Assembly (NCBI GenBank): GCA_014529385.2
Contig: JABFUD020000274.1
Coordinates: 1-56,704, forward strand
Length of the DNA stretch: 56,704 nucleotides
Origin: Adiantum capillus-veneris
Lineage: Eukaryota > Streptophyta > Polypodiopsida > Polypodiales > Pteridaceae
Direction: 5' to 3'
In this document: piece after piece, positions 54,676 through 56,704 of the stretch
Position numbering within the stretch: position 1 is the first letter of the stretch
How the letters are laid out: each line of letters begins with the position of its first letter
Made by a program: the position numbers and the translations under genes
Notes under the pieces: model-generated
Told to the model about the DNA's origin: nothing
Database searches by the model: none
What the model saw: the letters and a program-made list of their open reading frames with translations, nothing else

Positions 54676-55080
54676 AAGTAAAGAGCAATGGTTGTAAGCA
54701 AAGCCGCCGTTTTGTGGGGTGCGTCATGCAAGAGTGGAGAGGATTTTGTAGAGTGCGTCCCCAAGATGGAGTTCAAAAATGACTTTCTACGCTCTTCTCT
54801 CTACCTTCTCTATCTTTCTCTCACTCTATCTACTCATCTTTGTCTTTCTCTATACGGATGCCGCATTAGGTTAGAAAGATTTCAATGGCATAGTACTTTA
54901 AAATGGAGGTAGGTATGTAATGTGTAGAGTAATCCCTCAAACAAGTAGCTGCTATGAAGAGATGTTGCACAAGAAGCACAATAAAGAAGCTCTTCTTCAA
55001 AGCACTCTACAGAGTTAGAAGCACTCTCCCATTGCACACAACACAAAACGATGGCTACATTTACAACCATAGCTCTTTAT
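54676..55080. repeat. Imperfect inverted repeat, ~77-bp arms
   Basis: AAGAGCAATGGTTGTAA at about 54680 and the complement of 55000-55076 (AAGAGCTATGGTTGTAA) match. Both arms continue with CGTTTTGTG and end near TGTAGAGTGC. The arms are separated by about 245 bp. A short direct echo of the right arm (AAAACGAT..C.ACATTTAC) lies at about 55088-55110. Both arms are open from the shared ATGGTTGTA, but these are short and unlikely to be genes. Confidence 0.6.
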
Positions 55081-55500
55081 CTCTACTCAAAACGATACCC
55101 ACATTTACGTAATTTTATATACTTAGATTATACTTGATTGTAGAGAGTATGTAATTTTATATACTTAAATTATACGGGGAGGTGTACGTACATATATTTA
55201 TTTATGCATGTATGTAGGCACTAAGTACGAGAGCATAGCACCCAAAGGTTACACACTTCCTCTTGGGTATAGTCCTTTTTTTAACATGGTGTTGCGGTTA
55301 TTGATCCACTCATGCATGGATTACTGCAATTTACCACGGTTAAGACTATGATGATATCTTAAGAGGTGACAATTGACCTTTGGCACTACTAGCCGTGCTT
55401 AGGTCTACTAGTATGTGTATGTATCTACGTGCTTGTATGCATATGTACTTGTATACATATAAATAGTTGAGTGAGTGGGGGAAATCTAAATCTCATATTG
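55081..55500. other. No gene; 42-bp direct repeat
   Basis: GTAATTTTATATACTTA is repeated at about 55108 and 55150. The rest is noncoding with ATGTATGTA-like phrases. Confidence 0.5.
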
Positions 55501-56704
55501 CTCTCTATAATGTAGATGTTAGGCGAGAGACCACCTGGTGGGGAGCATCCATCTGCAGGTTATTCTTTTGGTTGGTTCACATCCTAGGTGGTGGGCTCCC
55601 ACCCGAGGTGGACATATATTGCCTTCAGTGGACCCAAGTCTTGAGGCGGTGAGACCAATGAAATACATTAAGATCATTTGTGGCTAGTTAACCCTAAAGG
55701 ATGATTGTTATAGGTATTTTTTGATCTGTTAGTTGCAGGCATGGCCATCCTACACCTACTCTACTCACATTCCTCCATCGATGATATATTCGGACCTACA
55801 TCTCTTTACAAGACCGGTACCTCCGTTTGAGACGGATGAATTGTTTGGCCGGTACACTCTGCAACACCTTGTGGCATATGGTCTTTCTTCATAGTCCACG
55901 CCATGGGGGAGTTAGGGAGAGACTCCTTACATTTAGAGCCTCGCATCGATAGCACCTCAGGCTACGACCCCTTCTTACCGTCCTACTCCCCTTCCATCGC
56001 ATGGTCCCACTCCCATGGCATCATAGGGTCCCACGCCACTCCATTCCACTCCTGCTTCACCAAAGCATCATCAATGCACTTCTTCTAATGGTGCACGTCG
56101 ATGTTCATCTCAGGGCAGCGAGCATCGAGACAGACGAAGCGACAAGGGATCTTGTGGCTTTTCTTGTTTTGGCAGTGGGGGGGGGGGGAGGGAGGGGAGG
56201 GGGGGGAAGGAGTCCCCTTTTCAGAGTGTGCCACCCCTCACACAGAGGACAAGGATACTAATGCACCCATGCCAGACACACATGGACGCTACTACAAGGT
56301 AAAGTATGGTGGGGAGGTGGACTTTGGTACATCACAGGTCAGGGCGTTTCGACGCCATCTTTAGATTCTTATACATTTGACGTATAAGAATTGTTTTGTA
56401 AAGTTTAGAGACCAGCTGTTCGATCATGCACGCTACATTGAGGACACATTGTATGCTAGATTTCCAAATGCCCTTGATCATCGTTTTTCACAACACTGGT
56501 TGGAGGGCTATATAAAAACATTTTTGAAAACAAGAAGTCCAGTGTACGACGCGCATTAGCCAATTAAGTAAGAGATCCAGACAGGAGTTATCATGGTGGC
56601 AACATGGTAGATGCGGAGTGGGAGCGGGCAATGCAAGAAAAGAGCGATCACATTGCAACACCCTCATCCTACAGACACCAACGCAAAGCTCGGGCCAACA
56701 AAAA
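55501..56704 (+). other. Possible exons of an unknown or transposase-like gene
   Basis: GC content and codon-like order rise. About 55780-55890 reads VPPFETDELFGRYTLQHL. About 55900-56060 is Pro/Ser/His-rich. Around 56220-56363 reads VPFSECATPHTEDKD and HGRYYKVKYGGEVDFGTS, stopping at 56362-56364. About 56377-56559 reads FVKFRDQLFDHARYIEDTL and HWLEGYIKTFLKTRSPVYDAH. The end of the window is open in another frame (VDAEWERAMQEKSD). The W..YI..F...SP.Y pattern loosely recalls plant CACTA accessory (Transposase_24) proteins, but this is weak. No continuous gene can be built. Confidence 0.3.
56178..56212 (+). repeat. G-rich tract with quadruplex potential
   Basis: A run of about 14 G followed by GGGAGGGGAGGGGGGGG. 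It gives the Gly-rich frames in the possible coding region and may itself be a slippage site. Confidence 0.85.

Overview
This is TE-dense nuclear DNA of a land plant. The evidence is four copies of one Ty1/copia LTR element whose primer site matches plant initiator tRNA-Met, a CACTA (TNP2) transposase relic, Ty3/gypsy pol remnants, spliced-gene relics, an AT-rich satellite and many (GT)n, (CT)n and poly-G tracts. The species cannot be named from sequence alone. No bacterial operons, tRNA, rRNA or CRISPR arrays were seen.

Layout. (1) Positions 1-175 hold a short minisatellite. (2) Positions 176-23084 and 24622-47550 are two direct copies of one ~22.9-kb segment with a period of about 24.45 kb. 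Each copy holds, in order: noncoding DNA with GT repeats, a ~290-bp tandem array, a broken CACTA transposase, a poly-G/(CT)n block, a 212-bp tandem repeat, a decayed plus-strand copia element (A1 in copy 1, B1 in copy 2), a ~640-bp foldback, a histone H3-like pseudogene, an unknown spliced pseudogene, a TATA promoter, and a younger minus-strand copia element (A2 in copy 1, B2 in copy 2). (3) Positions 23085-24621 are a spacer with a gag-like fragment and a Ty3/gypsy integrase tail that runs on into copy 2. (4) From 47551 onward the DNA is single copy: a ~152-bp AT-rich satellite with two subfamilies, split by a 1,340-bp TIR element flanked by TTAA, then mostly noncoding DNA with microsatellites and weak coding traces at the right end.

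Main result. A2 appears to be a recombinant element. B2 has matching 5-bp target duplications (TCTAA/TCTAA). A2 has TCTAA on one side and CATTG on the other. A2 and B2 look identical over about 4.05 kb, but differ at about 15 bases plus two indels in the last 1.1 kb (gag 5' end, leader and 5' LTR). This is expected if the duplication arose by unequal crossing-over between B2 and a third, related copia element that lay where 23084 now is. The exchange gave A2 a gag 5' end without the nonsense codon seen in B2, so A2 (18221-22495) is the only intact gag-pol frame here. A second exchange trace is a short patch in B1 (37202-37372) that matches A2/B2 rather than its sister A1, which looks like gene conversion between inverted elements.

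How the parts relate. No host gene is demonstrably intact. A1 and A2 (and B1 and B2) face each other tail to tail ~4.5 kb apart, so read-through from either 3' LTR would give complementary RNA over the intervening relics. Assembly error (false tandem placement of two haplotypes) is the main alternative and can be tested with long reads.
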